Assembly: GCF_001426685.1 (NCBI RefSeq)
Contig: NZ_LMFB01000011.1
Coordinates: forward strand, 336-64,335
Direction of reading: 5' to 3'
Length of the DNA stretch: 64,000 bases
Source of the DNA: Rhizobium sp. Root483D2
GTDB taxonomy: Bacteria > Pseudomonadota > Alphaproteobacteria > Rhizobiales > Rhizobiaceae
The notes under the pieces were generated by a model. That model ran no database searches. It saw only the letters and a program-made list of their open reading frames with translations, and was not told the DNA's origin. Positions 26,696 to 35,195 of the stretch are shown here, one piece after another. Within the stretch, counting starts at the first letter, position 1. Each line of letters opens with the position of its first letter. The position numbers were made by a program, and so were the translations under genes.

Positions 26696-27103
26696 CTAGG
26701 ATGCTGTTTTCTGAGCACCTTCGCGCTGCCGGTCCGGCTGGGCCAGAAACATTTCGCCGAGCAGCGAAAGCATCGCAACCACGCTATAAGGCTTCGGGAC
26801 AAAGCGGGCCTCGCCCGGCAGTATATCGTCGTCGAGTTGGTGACCGCCGGAGGTTACGATCGTGGGAATACGTTTCCCGTAGCCTTGCAGGAGCTTTGCG
26901 AGATCAAGACCAGTCAAACCGCCCGGCATGTCGATATCGGTGATGACGGCATCAATCTCGTGCAGGCCCAAGATCGCGACGGCCTCAAGGACGGTCCGCG
27001 CCTCGCGGACGCCGTAGCCTTCGTCTTCGAGCGCCTCCGTCAACAGCATCCGGATGAGCGGCTCATCTTCGACAACGAGTATGGTACGCATGTCATTGTC
27101 CAT
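26696..27103 (-). CDS. Single-domain response regulator
   Basis: 135 residues, only a receiver. Acidic pocket ILVVEDEPLIR, acceptor Asp in AVITDIDMPGGLTGLDLA (about residue 59), Thr/Ser switch in TIVTSGG and Lys in FVPKPYSV. Start ATG27103 has GTGGAGACC before it. There is no output domain, as in alphaproteobacterial stress phosphorelay proteins (SdrG-like FAT-GUY group); the FAT-GUY motif is not exactly present (RFVPKPYS keeps the PFxFAT-position as PKPYS). A divergent EcfG-type element lies upstream at 27286-27312. Confidence 0.87.
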   Translation of the reverse strand: MDNDMRTILVVEDEPLIRMLLTEALEDEGYGVREARTVLEAVAILGLHEIDAVITDIDMPGGLTGLDLAKLLQGYGKRIPTIVTSGGHQLDDDILPGEARFVPKPYSVVAMLSLLGEMFLAQPDRQREGAQKTAS

Positions 27104-27285
27104 GGCGGTCTCCACTCTGGTTACTCGATCAACGCGCCTGCCCAGATTTAGATTGCCTTTGGCTAACAGTATTTGGAAACAATATGAATAAAATGCCAAC
27201 AATCGACTGTGAAGCGCGCCGGGACTGCAGATAGCGCGCGGTCAGCTGCTAGTCCCCGGTTGGCGTATCGCTCGCAATTACGGCC

Positions 27286-27312
27286 GGAACTTTCTCCGAT
27301 CGATGGGGTTCC
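27286..27312. promoter_or_regulatory. Bidirectional, interdigitated EcfG-type promoter
   Basis: GGAAC (27286-27290) with TT at 27309-27310 (N18) on the plus strand, and GGAAC (complement of 27308-27312) with TT at 27288-27289 (N18) on the minus strand. Thus GGAAC-N17-GTTCC makes two overlapping sites, each -35 covering the other -10. Plus strand it serves the 48-residue membrane protein (ATG 24 bases downstream). Minus strand it could serve the response regulator at 27103, with a leader of about 175 bases. Confidence 0.65.
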
Positions 27313-27333
27313 CTTGCTCAAAGGAGAACCACG

Positions 27334-27480
27334 ATGGACGACGATATTTTCGCAGTCGCGCTGATGAACCTTGCCTTTGGCGTGCTGGCACTGACGATCG
27401 GCTATATCTACACGCTGCCCAGCGGCAGCACGCTCCCGATAGACTCCGCTCCTGTCGTCATCGCCATTGGCGCGCAATGA
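27334..27480 (+). CDS. 48-residue single-span membrane protein
   Basis: Starts MDDDIFAVALMNLAFGVLAL with one hydrophobic helix (about residues 6-28, ending in YIYTLP) and a short periplasmic or cytosolic tail ending in IGAQ. CAAAGGAGAACCACG gives a near-perfect ribosome site. An EcfG-type promoter lies 24 bases before the ATG. It is too short for a family assignment, but the promoter, ribosome site and helix together support it. Probably a stress-induced membrane peptide. Confidence 0.7.
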   Translation: MDDDIFAVALMNLAFGVLALTIGYIYTLPSGSTLPIDSAPVVIAIGAQ

Positions 27481-27538
27481 CGCATGTCAGCCGTTTTTGC
27501 CCACCCCGCCCTCCAACGCAGATCTTGAGTGACGCCTG

Positions 27539-27775
27539 ATGGCTGAGCCCTTCCGAGGCAATGTTTTCATCCATCCGATGCACTTCGATGCCGGCGGCAC
27601 GCTGGTCGATAGTGACCTCGTCGTGGTTTCAGGCCTGACTTTATCTGAAGCGATAGAAAAGCAGTTTGGCGCCGGTACGCTTGAGAGCGGCGAAAAGCAT
27701 TGCCTTGTCGGCACGGTATCATTCGTCGAACAGGGCAAGATTTTCACACGGCCAATCTATCGGCGCCCGTGGTGA
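27539..27775 (+). CDS. Hypothetical small protein
   Basis: 78 residues: MAEPFRGNVFIHPMHFDAGGTLVDSDLVVV then LTLSEAIEKQFGAGTLESGE, ending IYRRPW. It reads like a globular small protein but no family is recognised. The ribosome site is poor (TTGAGTG) and the nearest EcfG signal is upstream of the 48-residue gene, so it may be second in that transcript. Confidence 0.55.
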   Translation: MAEPFRGNVFIHPMHFDAGGTLVDSDLVVVSGLTLSEAIEKQFGAGTLESGEKHCLVGTVSFVEQGKIFTRPIYRRPW

Positions 27776-27897
27776 TCGCATCCTCTCTGGGGTGCCGCAT
27801 TTCCCGCCTTGGAGCCTCATCGCGCATCAACAACGCGTGCCTGCCATCAATTTTGCGGTCTTATTCCCGACTTTTGGACACGGCTGCGTGATGGCTG

Positions 27898-27922
27898 GGA
27901 ACATTGCCCTTCCTCGAATGTT
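27898..27922 (+). promoter_or_regulatory. EcfG-type promoter of the first DUF982 gene
   Basis: GGAAC at 27898-27902, 18 bases, TT at 27921-27922 (-10 context TGTT). The start of the DUF982 gene is 25 bases downstream and its ribosome site CAGGAAGG lies in between. Confidence 0.7.
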
Positions 27923-27947
27923 GCGCTGTTTTGCAGGAAGGATTGAT

Positions 27948-28193
27948 ATGCCGGACATCATTTGGGACATTCCCCTTACCATCACGAGCGACGAGGGCCC
28001 GTACACGATCAATGGCCCGAAAGAGGCCTTGCATTATCTCGAAAATAATTGGCCGGTTGACTGTGGTCCGCTGTGCGAAGCTGCCAAGGTCGCATGCACC
28101 GCTGCGCTGCAGCCCGGTGAAGAAATTGAGGAATCCCGCGGCGCTTTCGTCCGCGCGGCGATCGAGGCCGAAAATCCCGTCCTGGCGCCTTAG
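27948..28193 (+). CDS. DUF982 protein, copy 1
   Basis: 81 residues. The DUF982 pattern is present: PLTITSDEGPYTINGPKEALHYLENNWP, CEAAKVACTAALQ, and SRGAFVRAAIEAE. This small family is nearly restricted to rhizobia and has no defined function. CAGGAAGG precedes ATG27948. An EcfG-type promoter immediately upstream suggests stress induction. Two relatives are at 28345 and 52141. Confidence 0.85.
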   Translation: MPDIIWDIPLTITSDEGPYTINGPKEALHYLENNWPVDCGPLCEAAKVACTAALQPGEEIEESRGAFVRAAIEAENPVLAP

Positions 28194-28282
28194 AGATTCG
28201 GGTAATTGTCACAGCTTTTCCCCGCAAATTTGGTGAAAGCGAACCATCCGCAGCGTCAAAAATCATGCTGTTCAACTGCCGA

Positions 28283-28307
28283 GGAACAAAGTCTCTCATC
28301 CAACGTT
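28283..28307 (+). promoter_or_regulatory. EcfG-type promoter of the second DUF982 gene
   Basis: GGAAC at 28283-28287, TT at 28306-28307 after 18 bases, with -10 CGTT, the full consensus GGAAC-N16-CGTT. The DUF982 start is 38 bases downstream. This is the best match in the window. Confidence 0.8.
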
Positions 28308-28344
28308 TGCGGCGCGGGAGATCTCGTTTCTTATGGAGGAAGGC

Positions 28345-28608
28345 ATGCACCCGAATGAAATCTGCAATCCGACTGAAATCCAGTGGCAGCCCGTTATTGT
28401 CCGGCTTCGGGGCGGCATCGAGCGCAAGGTCTGCGGGCCGCTTCAAGGGTTTGAAATCCTGAGCCGGCATATGGTCGGTCCCAACAGCAATATCTCTGCA
28501 AATGCTGCCCGCTGTTGCCGGCTGGCGCTTGAGCGCAAGATGACGCCGGAACAGGCCCGTCAGGCATTTGTCGCCGCCACGATGGACCAGGAGCTACGCG
28601 CCAATTGA
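28345..28608 (+). CDS. DUF982 protein, copy 2
   Basis: 87 residues from ATG28345, with GAGGAAGG in front. Sequence WQPVIVRLRGGIERKVCGPLQ, NAARCCRLALERKMTPEQARQAF matches the DUF982 layout (strand pair, then two helices). It is only distantly like copy 1, so the pair is old. Function unknown; stress-type promoter upstream. Its end lies 25 bases before the converging MgtC gene. Confidence 0.83.
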   Translation: MHPNEICNPTEIQWQPVIVRLRGGIERKVCGPLQGFEILSRHMVGPNSNISANAARCCRLALERKMTPEQARQAFVAATMDQELRAN

Positions 28609-28633
28609 GACGGTGCCGATCACGGCTTCCAGA

Positions 28634-29101
28634 TCACCGGTCGGGATTTTTCTCGCCGGGTTCCTCGGGTGGCTTGAAATTGCCATTCAAGCGAAGCGTC
28701 AGGAAAGTCATGACGGATAGGACGAGCGCGATATCATAGGCGCCGAGCCCGACAGCGGTGCCGATCGCGCCGGTGGCCCAAAGACTGGCAGCGGTCGCGG
28801 TACCACGCACGCTTTTGCTGACCACCAGAATAGCGCCGCCGCCGATAAAGCCCATCCCGGTGATCAGGCCTTCGACAATGCGCGCGGTGGCTTCTGCATT
28901 TCCCGCCGTCAGGTTCTCCGTGGCTTGAATGAAGCCGCAACTGGCAATGGCCACGAGGGGAAATGTTCTCAAGCCCGCGCTGCGTTCGCTCTTTTCGCGA
29001 TCCCAGCCGATGGGCAATGCCAGGATATAGGCGACGACGAGCGCGCCGATATGCGGCACGATATTGAAGGACAGGCCGATATCGTAGATCTGGTTCAGCA
29101 T
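28634..29101 (-). CDS. MgtC/SapB-family membrane protein
   Basis: 155 residues with four or five helices. Family cores: LALPIGWDREKSERSAGLRTFPLVAIASC and GLITGMGFIGGGAILV (GxGFIGGGAI is diagnostic), then SVRGTATAASLWATGAIGTAVGLGAYDIA. In pathogens MgtC modulates ATP synthase and survival in low Mg2+; in rhizobia it is a less defined stress protein. The C-terminal cytoplasmic tail is short, unlike long MgtC forms with an ACT-like domain. No EcfG signal seen directly upstream. Confidence 0.92.
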   Translation of the reverse strand: MLNQIYDIGLSFNIVPHIGALVVAYILALPIGWDREKSERSAGLRTFPLVAIASCGFIQATENLTAGNAEATARIVEGLITGMGFIGGGAILVVSKSVRGTATAASLWATGAIGTAVGLGAYDIALVLSVMTFLTLRLNGNFKPPEEPGEKNPDR

Positions 29102-29158
29102 AGCCTTGTCCCCATATTGATGCAGAAAGATTCCTTATCGGCGCGCCCCGGAGGCTAA

Positions 29159-29180
29159 GGGCCAGCCCGAAAGCTGGCCC
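29159..29180 (-). terminator. Hairpin downstream of the PRC-barrel gene
   Basis: An 8-base perfect stem GGGCCAGC/GCTGGCCC with a 6-base loop, 10 bases past the PRC-barrel stop. There is no clear T-tract, so it may act as a weak terminator or 3' stabiliser before the MgtC gene 58 bases on. Confidence 0.45.
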
Positions 29181-29189
29181 AAGACCGGT

Positions 29190-29636
29190 TTATTTTTTCA
29201 TCTTAGAATAGTCGAGCTTGGGCGCGTTCGACAGATCATCCTTGGTCGTATCAACATAGGCTTTCCAGGTTCCGTCCGTCTCGGCAAGAGCAACCGAGGC
29301 GGGGTCGAGCACGACATAGCTTTCGCCGATGCTGAGGAAGCCGCCGACGCTGGCAACGATCCCGATGACCGCCTTGCCGTCGCCGACAACGATATCGGAA
29401 ATCTCACCGATTTCCTCATTCTGCTTGTTGACGATGTCAATGCCGATCAGCTTCGACGTCATCAGGTCGGTGTCCTGAATGTTCACATACTTGAGCGGAA
29501 TGGTGGCAGCAGTGCCCATTGTAATACCGGGACCGCTGAGGGTCGCATCGGCGCCTGTTGCGGCGGCAGTCTGCGCGAGGGCGGCGCCGGCGAAAAGGGA
29601 AAGTGCGACGCCAGCGAGGATGGGACGTAGGCTCAT
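29190..29636 (-). CDS. Exported PRC-barrel domain protein
   Basis: 148 residues. N-terminal Sec signal (RPILAGVALSLFAGAALAQTA; cleavage after ALA). Residues 60-115 (MTSKLIGIDIVNKQNEEIGEISDIVVGDGKAVIGIVASVG) form the PRC-barrel. The final lysine-rich tail is hydrophilic. Such secreted PRC-barrel proteins are common in rhizobial stress regulons but their molecular role is unknown. An EcfG-type promoter lies 64 bases upstream. Confidence 0.87.
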   Translation of the reverse strand: MSLRPILAGVALSLFAGAALAQTAAATGADATLSGPGITMGTAATIPLKYVNIQDTDLMTSKLIGIDIVNKQNEEIGEISDIVVGDGKAVIGIVASVGGFLSIGESYVVLDPASVALAETDGTWKAYVDTTKDDLSNAPKLDYSKMKK

Positions 29637-29699
29637 ATTGGGTAGGCTCCTGTATCGAATGCATGTGACAGAGATGAAGCCGTCTGCCCGGCGGCACTT

Positions 29700-29724
29700 A
29701 ACACGCGACCGGGCATAAGGTTCC
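29700..29724 (-). promoter_or_regulatory. EcfG-type promoter of the PRC-barrel gene
   Basis: Minus strand: GGAAC (29720-29724), 18 bases, TT (29700-29701), -10 context GTGTT. The start codon at 29636 is 64 bases further. The rest of the gap 29637-29834 shows nothing else. Confidence 0.65.
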
Positions 29725-29834
29725 AGACCTTCGGTTCAAAACGAGCCGGCGCGACCACTCCACACAGCAATGGATAGCCGGCTATGGCCTTGGCTTTTCG
29801 GGGCAATCCGGCAAACCGGTGATGCCTGGCATGG

Positions 29835-30767
29835 TCATCCATAAGACATCAAACGGGACGCTGCGATATCGGCAAGCACCGAAAGCGCCAGCGAAGCGGA
29901 GTCCCGCGCCGGACCGAAGACGCCTATCGGTGCCTTGATGCGGCGCAATTCCGCGTCACCATATCCCAATGCCGCCAAGCGCTCGACGCGGTGCCGGTGC
30001 GTTCTCGTGCTTCCCAATGCGCCGATATAAAAGCCGGGCGAGTGGAGCGCCACCTCCAGAACTGGTATCTCTTGCTCCAGGTCGTGATGCAGCATGACGA
30101 TGGCGGTGTATGCATCGATCTGTGAGGTCATAACCGGCTTGCCCGCCCCTGCGCGGGTGAGGACAACGTCATAGCCGGACGCTTTGCCGAGCCGTGCCAC
30201 GGTTTCTGCTTCGATCGACTGTCCGGAAATGAGCAGCCGTGTGCGCGGGCGGTACGCGGTCAGGAATTCGTCCTCCTGCCAACCAGCCCTTGGAGGTGCT
30301 TCCACGAGGTCCAGCGACTGATGCCTGGGCGCATATCTGAGACCCATTGGCTGGCGTCCGTTCAGACTTTCAAGCACCCTTTCTATGCCGGTGACGTCGC
30401 GTAGCAGGTGGATTGCAACGGAAATTCCGCCGCCGCATGGGAGAACAATATCCATAAAGGGCGAGCCATCGCCGAACAGGACCGTGCGGTCGCGTCCGGC
30501 CTCCATGGCAAGCAAAGCCTCCGCAGCAACGGCTGCCTCGACACAGCCGCCGGAAACATAGCCGCAAAAGCGGCCATCGGCGGCGACCACCACATGGGAT
30601 CCCAGAGTGCGGGCCGCACCGCCGCGTATTTCGACGAGGGTGGCCAATGCAACTCCGGCACCTTCGCGGAAACACTCGACTGCAAAGCCAAGGATTTCCG
30701 CAGGGTCATCGATTAGCAGCGCCCTGACCGGTGTTGGGAGCAGAGCGGTAGTGGAGATTTCAAGCAT
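29835..30767 (-). CDS. paoD: XdhC/PaoD-type molybdenum-cofactor insertion factor
   Basis: 310 residues from ATG30767, which has AAAGGGAACAGC before it; ATG30809, 2 bases after the stop of the large subunit gene, is an alternative. XdhC-CoxI N-terminal part (FREGAGVALATLVEIRGGAARTLGSHVVV ... GYVSGGCVEAAVA) and C-terminal Rossmann part (TRLLISGQSIEAETVARL ... GFYIGALGSTRTHRHRV) are both present. PaoD/XdhC bind and hand over the sulfurated molybdenum cofactor. Gene order PaoABCD as in E. coli supports the assignment; length agrees with PaoD (about 318). Confidence 0.85.
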   Translation of the reverse strand: MLEISTTALLPTPVRALLIDDPAEILGFAVECFREGAGVALATLVEIRGGAARTLGSHVVVAADGRFCGYVSGGCVEAAVAAEALLAMEAGRDRTVLFGDGSPFMDIVLPCGGGISVAIHLLRDVTGIERVLESLNGRQPMGLRYAPRHQSLDLVEAPPRAGWQEDEFLTAYRPRTRLLISGQSIEAETVARLGKASGYDVVLTRAGAGKPVMTSQIDAYTAIVMLHHDLEQEIPVLEVALHSPGFYIGALGSTRTHRHRVERLAALGYGDAELRRIKAPIGVFGPARDSASLALSVLADIAASRLMSYG

Positions 30768-30811
30768 GCTGTTCCCTTTCCCAACATCAGCCATCGATAC
30801 CGGCTGCATGG

Positions 30812-33007
30812 TCACGCGATCTCCGGAAGACCGCCGATCAGCTTGTCCAGCGTGACCGGATAGTCGCGCACCCTGACCCCGGTCGCATTGTAGACGGCAT
30901 TGGCGATGGCGGCTGCCACGCCGCACAGGCCAAGTTCGCCGACCCCCTTTGCCTTCATCGGCGACGACATCGGATCGGTCTCGTCCATGAAAATGACCTC
31001 CTGATGGGGGATATCGGCATGAACGGGCACTTCGTAACCGGCCAGATCGTGGTTGACGAAAAACCCACGGCTCTTGTCAACCGCAAGCTCTTCAAACAGC
31101 GCACCACCAGCGCCCATCGTCATGGCCCCGATCACCTGACTGCGCGCCGTGACCGGATTGAGGATACGTCCGGCCGCACAAACGGCCAGCATCCTGCGAA
31201 TCCGGCTTTCTCCCGTCATGGCATCGACGCCGACCTCAACGAAATGCGCGCCAAACGTCGATTGCTGATGGGTCTTCGAGAGGTCACCCCATGTCATCGT
31301 GTCTTCGCCCACCAGACCACCGGAACCTGCCGCCTCCGCCAGCGGGACGGACCGGTTGCCGGAGCGAACGGTGCCATTTTCGAAGGCCACATCGTCGGAA
31401 TTGAAGCCAAGTTTTTGCGCTATTGCCTCCCGCAGCTTTACGCAGGCGGCATAGACGCCGGATGTTGCGGAATTGGCACCGAACTGCCCGCCGGAACCGG
31501 CCGAAACGGGAAAACGGGAATCGCCAAGGTGGACGCCGACCTTGTCCATCGCGACACCCATCATTTCTGCGGCCGTCTGCGCGATGATCGTATAGCTGCC
31601 GGTGCCGATGTCGGTCATATCCGTTTCGACCGTGATGACGCCCTCGCTGTCCAGCTTCACGCGCGCGCCTGACGGCATCACAAGGTTATTTCGAAACGCC
31701 GCCGCAACGCCGGTGCCAATCAGCCATTGACCTTCGCGCTTTGATCCGGGTTTGCCACGCACATCCCAGCCAAAACGCTCCGCACCAAGCTTCAGACAAC
31801 CGACGAGGTCGCGATGGGAAAATGGCCGCTCGGGCTTTTCGGGATCAACCTTGGTGTCGTTGAGAATACGAAACTGGACGGGATCGATGCCGACTTTCTC
31901 GGCGATCTCGTCAATCGCGATCTCGAGCGCCATCAGGCCGGGCGCCTCTCCCGGTGCCCGCATGGCGTTGCCCTCTGGAAGATCGAGTGTCGCCAGCCGC
32001 ATCGCCGTCATGCGGTTTTCACCGGCATAAAGCAGACGTGTCTGCATGACGGCGGTCTCGGGATTTCCACCCTCAATGTCGCCCGACCAGCTCTCATGCG
32101 CGATGGCCGTGATCTTGCCGTCGCGTTCGGCGCCGATGCGGATGCGCTGGATGGTCGCCGGGCGGTGGGTCGTGTTGTTGACGAGAAGCGGGCGCGGCAG
32201 CGCGATCTTGACCGGGCGTTTCGCAGCCTTGGCCCCGAGAGCGGCCAGCAGGGCATCTGCCCGCAGAAACAACTTACCACCGAAACCGCCGCCAATGAAC
32301 GGCGACATCAGATGGATTTTCTCCTTGTCGATGTCGAGCGTGGTCGCCAGATCGGATCGCCACCAGTCGATCATCTGGCTCGACGTCCACAGCGTCAACG
32401 TGTCGCCGTCCCATGCGGCGATAGAGGCATGCGGCTCCATCATTGAATGCGATTGGTCAGGCGTTGTGTAGGATTGGTCGAGGGTGACGGGCGCGGTCTT
32501 GAAGGCACTTTCAAAATCGCCGGCGGCCGAGTCCGGCTCTTCCGTCTCGGGCTTCACGGCGGTATCCATCGCGGCCTTCAGGTCGAATGCGCCCTTTTCT
32601 TCGGTGTAATCGACCTCGATCAGGGCTGCGGCCGCGCGTGCCTGCTCGAAGGTCTCCGCCACCACGACGGCGATCGCCTGATGATAATGCTGTATTTCGT
32701 CTCCACCGAAAAGATTGGCGGTGTTGTATTTCCCCTTCTTCAGCTTACCGACTTCCGGTGCCGTCACCACGGCGATCACGCCCGGCACTTTCTTTGCCGC
32801 GGAGATATCCATCGATTTGATACGGCCCTTGGCGATTGCAGCACCGACCGGATAGCCATAGGCGTAGCGCACATCTGCATCGTGCCATTCATAGGCGTAC
32901 ATTGCCCGCCCGGTTGTCTTTAACTGACCGTCGATGCGGGGGATCGGCTGACCGACGACCTTGAGATTGTCGATGGGATTGGTGGTTGCTGGTGTATCGA
33001 ACTGCAT
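30812..33007 (-). CDS. paoC: Aldehyde oxidoreductase molybdopterin-binding subunit (PaoC-like)
   Basis: 731 residues; E. coli PaoC is 732. Xanthine-oxidase-family features: FGGDEIQHYHQAIAVVVAET, IGGGFGGKLFLRADALLAALGAKA (cofactor contact), APGEAPGLMALEIAIDE, GSGGQFGANSATSGVYAA and the C-terminal active-site Glu in KGVGELGLCGVAAAIANA. It oxidises aldehydes with a Mo-cytosine-dinucleotide cofactor in the periplasm together with the two subunits upstream. Start at 33007, 3 bases after the FAD subunit stop. No signal peptide, since it is exported with the Tat-tagged small subunit. Confidence 0.9.
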   Translation of the reverse strand: MQFDTPATTNPIDNLKVVGQPIPRIDGQLKTTGRAMYAYEWHDADVRYAYGYPVGAAIAKGRIKSMDISAAKKVPGVIAVVTAPEVGKLKKGKYNTANLFGGDEIQHYHQAIAVVVAETFEQARAAAALIEVDYTEEKGAFDLKAAMDTAVKPETEEPDSAAGDFESAFKTAPVTLDQSYTTPDQSHSMMEPHASIAAWDGDTLTLWTSSQMIDWWRSDLATTLDIDKEKIHLMSPFIGGGFGGKLFLRADALLAALGAKAAKRPVKIALPRPLLVNNTTHRPATIQRIRIGAERDGKITAIAHESWSGDIEGGNPETAVMQTRLLYAGENRMTAMRLATLDLPEGNAMRAPGEAPGLMALEIAIDEIAEKVGIDPVQFRILNDTKVDPEKPERPFSHRDLVGCLKLGAERFGWDVRGKPGSKREGQWLIGTGVAAAFRNNLVMPSGARVKLDSEGVITVETDMTDIGTGSYTIIAQTAAEMMGVAMDKVGVHLGDSRFPVSAGSGGQFGANSATSGVYAACVKLREAIAQKLGFNSDDVAFENGTVRSGNRSVPLAEAAGSGGLVGEDTMTWGDLSKTHQQSTFGAHFVEVGVDAMTGESRIRRMLAVCAAGRILNPVTARSQVIGAMTMGAGGALFEELAVDKSRGFFVNHDLAGYEVPVHADIPHQEVIFMDETDPMSSPMKAKGVGELGLCGVAAAIANAVYNATGVRVRDYPVTLDKLIGGLPEIA

Positions 33008-33010
33008 GGC

Positions 33011-33961
33011 TCAACCCCTTGCTTCGGCGATGACTGCGCCGAGCGTGCGCTCGACGAGATCGACCTTGAATCGGTTCTGTTCGGTCGGGTGGGCACCGGC
33101 AAGAAGAATGCCGGCCGTTGCCCGCGCACCTTTTGGCAGTGCTTCGTCCGCTTCATCGATGCGCCAGGGTTTGTGGGCAACGCCACCGACTGCGACCCGT
33201 CCAGTCCCGTCCGGTTGAATGACAGCCCCAACGGAGACGAGCGCAAAGGCATAGGAAGCGCGGTCCCGGACCTTCCGGTAGATGTGCCGGCCGCCGATCG
33301 GTGCGGGCAGCAATACTGCGATGATGAATTCGCCGGGCTCCAGAACGGTTTCGATATGTGGCGTATCACCCGGCAGGCGGTGGAAATCGGCGATCGGGAT
33401 CGAGCGGCGGCTGCCGTTCGCTTGCACGGTTTCTACGACGGCATCGAGCGCCCGCATGGCGATGGCCATATCGCTGGGATGAGTTGCGATACAGGCTTCG
33501 CTGGTTCCTGTGACGGCGTGCTGGCGGCTGAAGCCGCCAATGGCGGAACAGCCGCTGCCCGGCTGGCGCTTGTTGCACGGCTGGTTGGTGTCATAGAAAT
33601 ACGGACAGCGGGTGCGCTGCAAGAGATTGCCTGCGGTGGTCGCCTTGTTACGAAGCTGGCCTGACGCTCCTGCGAGAAGCGCTCTCGACAACAGCCCGTA
33701 ATCGCGGCGCACGGTTGCGTGGGCGGCAAGATCGGTGTTTCGAACCAGAGCGCCGATGCGCAGGCCACCGTCCGATGTGCCCTCGATTTCGGCGAGGCCA
33801 AGACCGTTCACGTCGATCAGATGTGTCGGGGTCTCGATCTCAAGCTTCATCAGGTCGAGCAAATTGGTGCCGCCTGCAATGAATTTGGCGTCCGAATTGG
33901 AGGCAGCTGCCTTGGCGGCCGCTTCGATGGAGGACGCGCGTTCGTAGGTGAAGGCTCTCAT
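33011..33961 (-). CDS. paoB: Aldehyde oxidoreductase FAD-binding subunit (PaoB-like)
   Basis: 316 residues from ATG33961, overlapping the small-subunit stop (ATGA); longer frame upstream overlaps that gene. FAD-binding pattern [15 protein letters not shown] and [11 protein letters not shown]. It has a cysteine cluster [24 protein letters not shown] that in E. coli PaoB ligates an extra 4Fe-4S cluster, so this is the PaoB rather than the plain XdhB type. Electrons pass from Mo through 2Fe-2S centres to this subunit. Confidence 0.9.
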   Translation of the reverse strand: MRAFTYERASSIEAAAKAAASNSDAKFIAGGTNLLDLMKLEIETPTHLIDVNGLGLAEIEGTSDGGLRIGALVRNTDLAAHATVRRDYGLLSRALLAGASGQLRNKATTAGNLLQRTRCPYFYDTNQPCNKRQPGSGCSAIGGFSRQHAVTGTSEACIATHPSDMAIAMRALDAVVETVQANGSRRSIPIADFHRLPGDTPHIETVLEPGEFIIAVLLPAPIGGRHIYRKVRDRASYAFALVSVGAVIQPDGTGRVAVGGVAHKPWRIDEADEALPKGARATAGILLAGAHPTEQNRFKVDLVERTLGAVIAEARG

Positions 33962-34596
33962 GCTCGTGTCCCCGCTGCTTCGACGATCGCTTCGACAATG
34001 TTGGAATAGGCGCCGCACCGGCAGATATTGCCGCTCATGCGTTCGCGAATTTCGGCTGGGGTAACGCCTGCGTCTGCGGTCAGATTTTCGGTGACGTGGC
34101 TGGGGATGTTCGCCTTGATCTCTTCCAGCATCGCCACGGAGGAACAGATCTGCCCCGGCGTACAATAGCCGCACTGGAACCCGTCATGCTTGACGAAGGC
34201 GGCCTGCATGGGGTGAAGGTCGCCGGGTTTGCCCAGACCTTCGATCGTTGTAATCTCGTCTCCTTCGTGCATGACGGCGAGTGTGAGACAGGAGTTGATA
34301 CGGCGGCCATCGACCATAACGGTACATGCGCCGCATTGGCCGTGATCGCAGCCTTTTTTGGTTCCGGTCAAATGAAGATGCTCGCGAAGGGCATCCAGCA
34401 GCGTGGTTCTGTTATCGACGGCGAGATCCCGGCTTTCTCCGTTGACCACGAAAGATAGGTTGGTCATATCCGGCATCTGGTTTCCCCCTGTTTGTGCTGC
34501 GGCTTTGTTCGTCGTGGCGCCGGTGATCGCAATCGTCGCAGCCGACGAGATCAGTAGGTTCCGGCGGGATATTTCCAGTTGGATCGTAGGCTGCAT
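33958..34596 (-). CDS. paoA: Aldehyde oxidoreductase 2Fe-2S subunit with Tat signal (PaoA-like)
   Basis: 212 residues. N-terminal twin-arginine signal [18 protein letters not shown] carries the assembled complex to the periplasm. The first 2Fe-2S cluster is [15 protein letters not shown] ... NSCLTLA, the second [13 protein letters not shown] ... [11 protein letters not shown]. Length fits PaoA (229 with a longer signal). First gene of the leftward paoABCD operon; no candidate regulator gene is adjacent. Confidence 0.92.
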   Translation of the reverse strand: MQPTIQLEISRRNLLISSAATIAITGATTNKAAAQTGGNQMPDMTNLSFVVNGESRDLAVDNRTTLLDALREHLHLTGTKKGCDHGQCGACTVMVDGRRINSCLTLAVMHEGDEITTIEGLGKPGDLHPMQAAFVKHDGFQCGYCTPGQICSSVAMLEEIKANIPSHVTENLTADAGVTPAEIRERMSGNICRCGAYSNIVEAIVEAAGTRA

Positions 34597-35195
34597 ATCC
34601 AGCTCCCGTGTTTTGGCCCAATGGGCAGGTGTAAAGGCGAAGTTTGACTGGGTTGGCGTGGTGAAAGAGGCTGACGCACCATCGCGCCATCATGACCCTC
34701 GCATCGGCAGTCCGCGTTCGTTCAAGCAAAACGAGTCCTGCCCTGGCCCGATAACCATCGAGCCGGTGAAAAGTTCGCGATAAATTTTTCCGCTGCGTTC
34801 ACGCTTCCGTCAGGACGGCTCAGAAATCTTGAAAAGCGCAGGAGCGGACACGTCTGCCGCATTTCGATGGGCGGCGGTGCAGTTGATGCCTGGCTGTTTT
34901 GGAGGGGACAGAACCGGCGCGGGTTATCGCCTCCTGCCATCGCCCGCAATCAGAAGGACGGCCTTTGGGCGGTTTGCCCTTATCGGGCGTCGAAAGAACC
35001 GGAAACTTGCCTTCCTCTCGCTTGAAGGTTTCGTCCGGCGCGCTACATCGCGCGGGCGTGGTCGAATTGCCGGCGGTTGGGGTCGCCCTGAAAATAATGC
35101 GTGTGTTTCTAATTTACGGGGTTGCGCTGAACAGTTTCGCATGACGACTTGGCCCCGCGCCCACCTGTCCTCTTATCCATCCGACGAGATCTTTC
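34597..35195. other. 599-base gap without a supportable gene
   Basis: This gap is bounded by two divergent operons, paoABCD (left) and the CHASE3 kinase operon (right), so it must contain both promoters. Frames of 70-180 codons exist (for example 34722-34949 minus and 34829-35365 plus) but look like Arg/Gly/Pro-rich chance translations and have no ribosome site. No tRNA, repeat or EcfG-type signature was seen. Confidence 0.6.
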
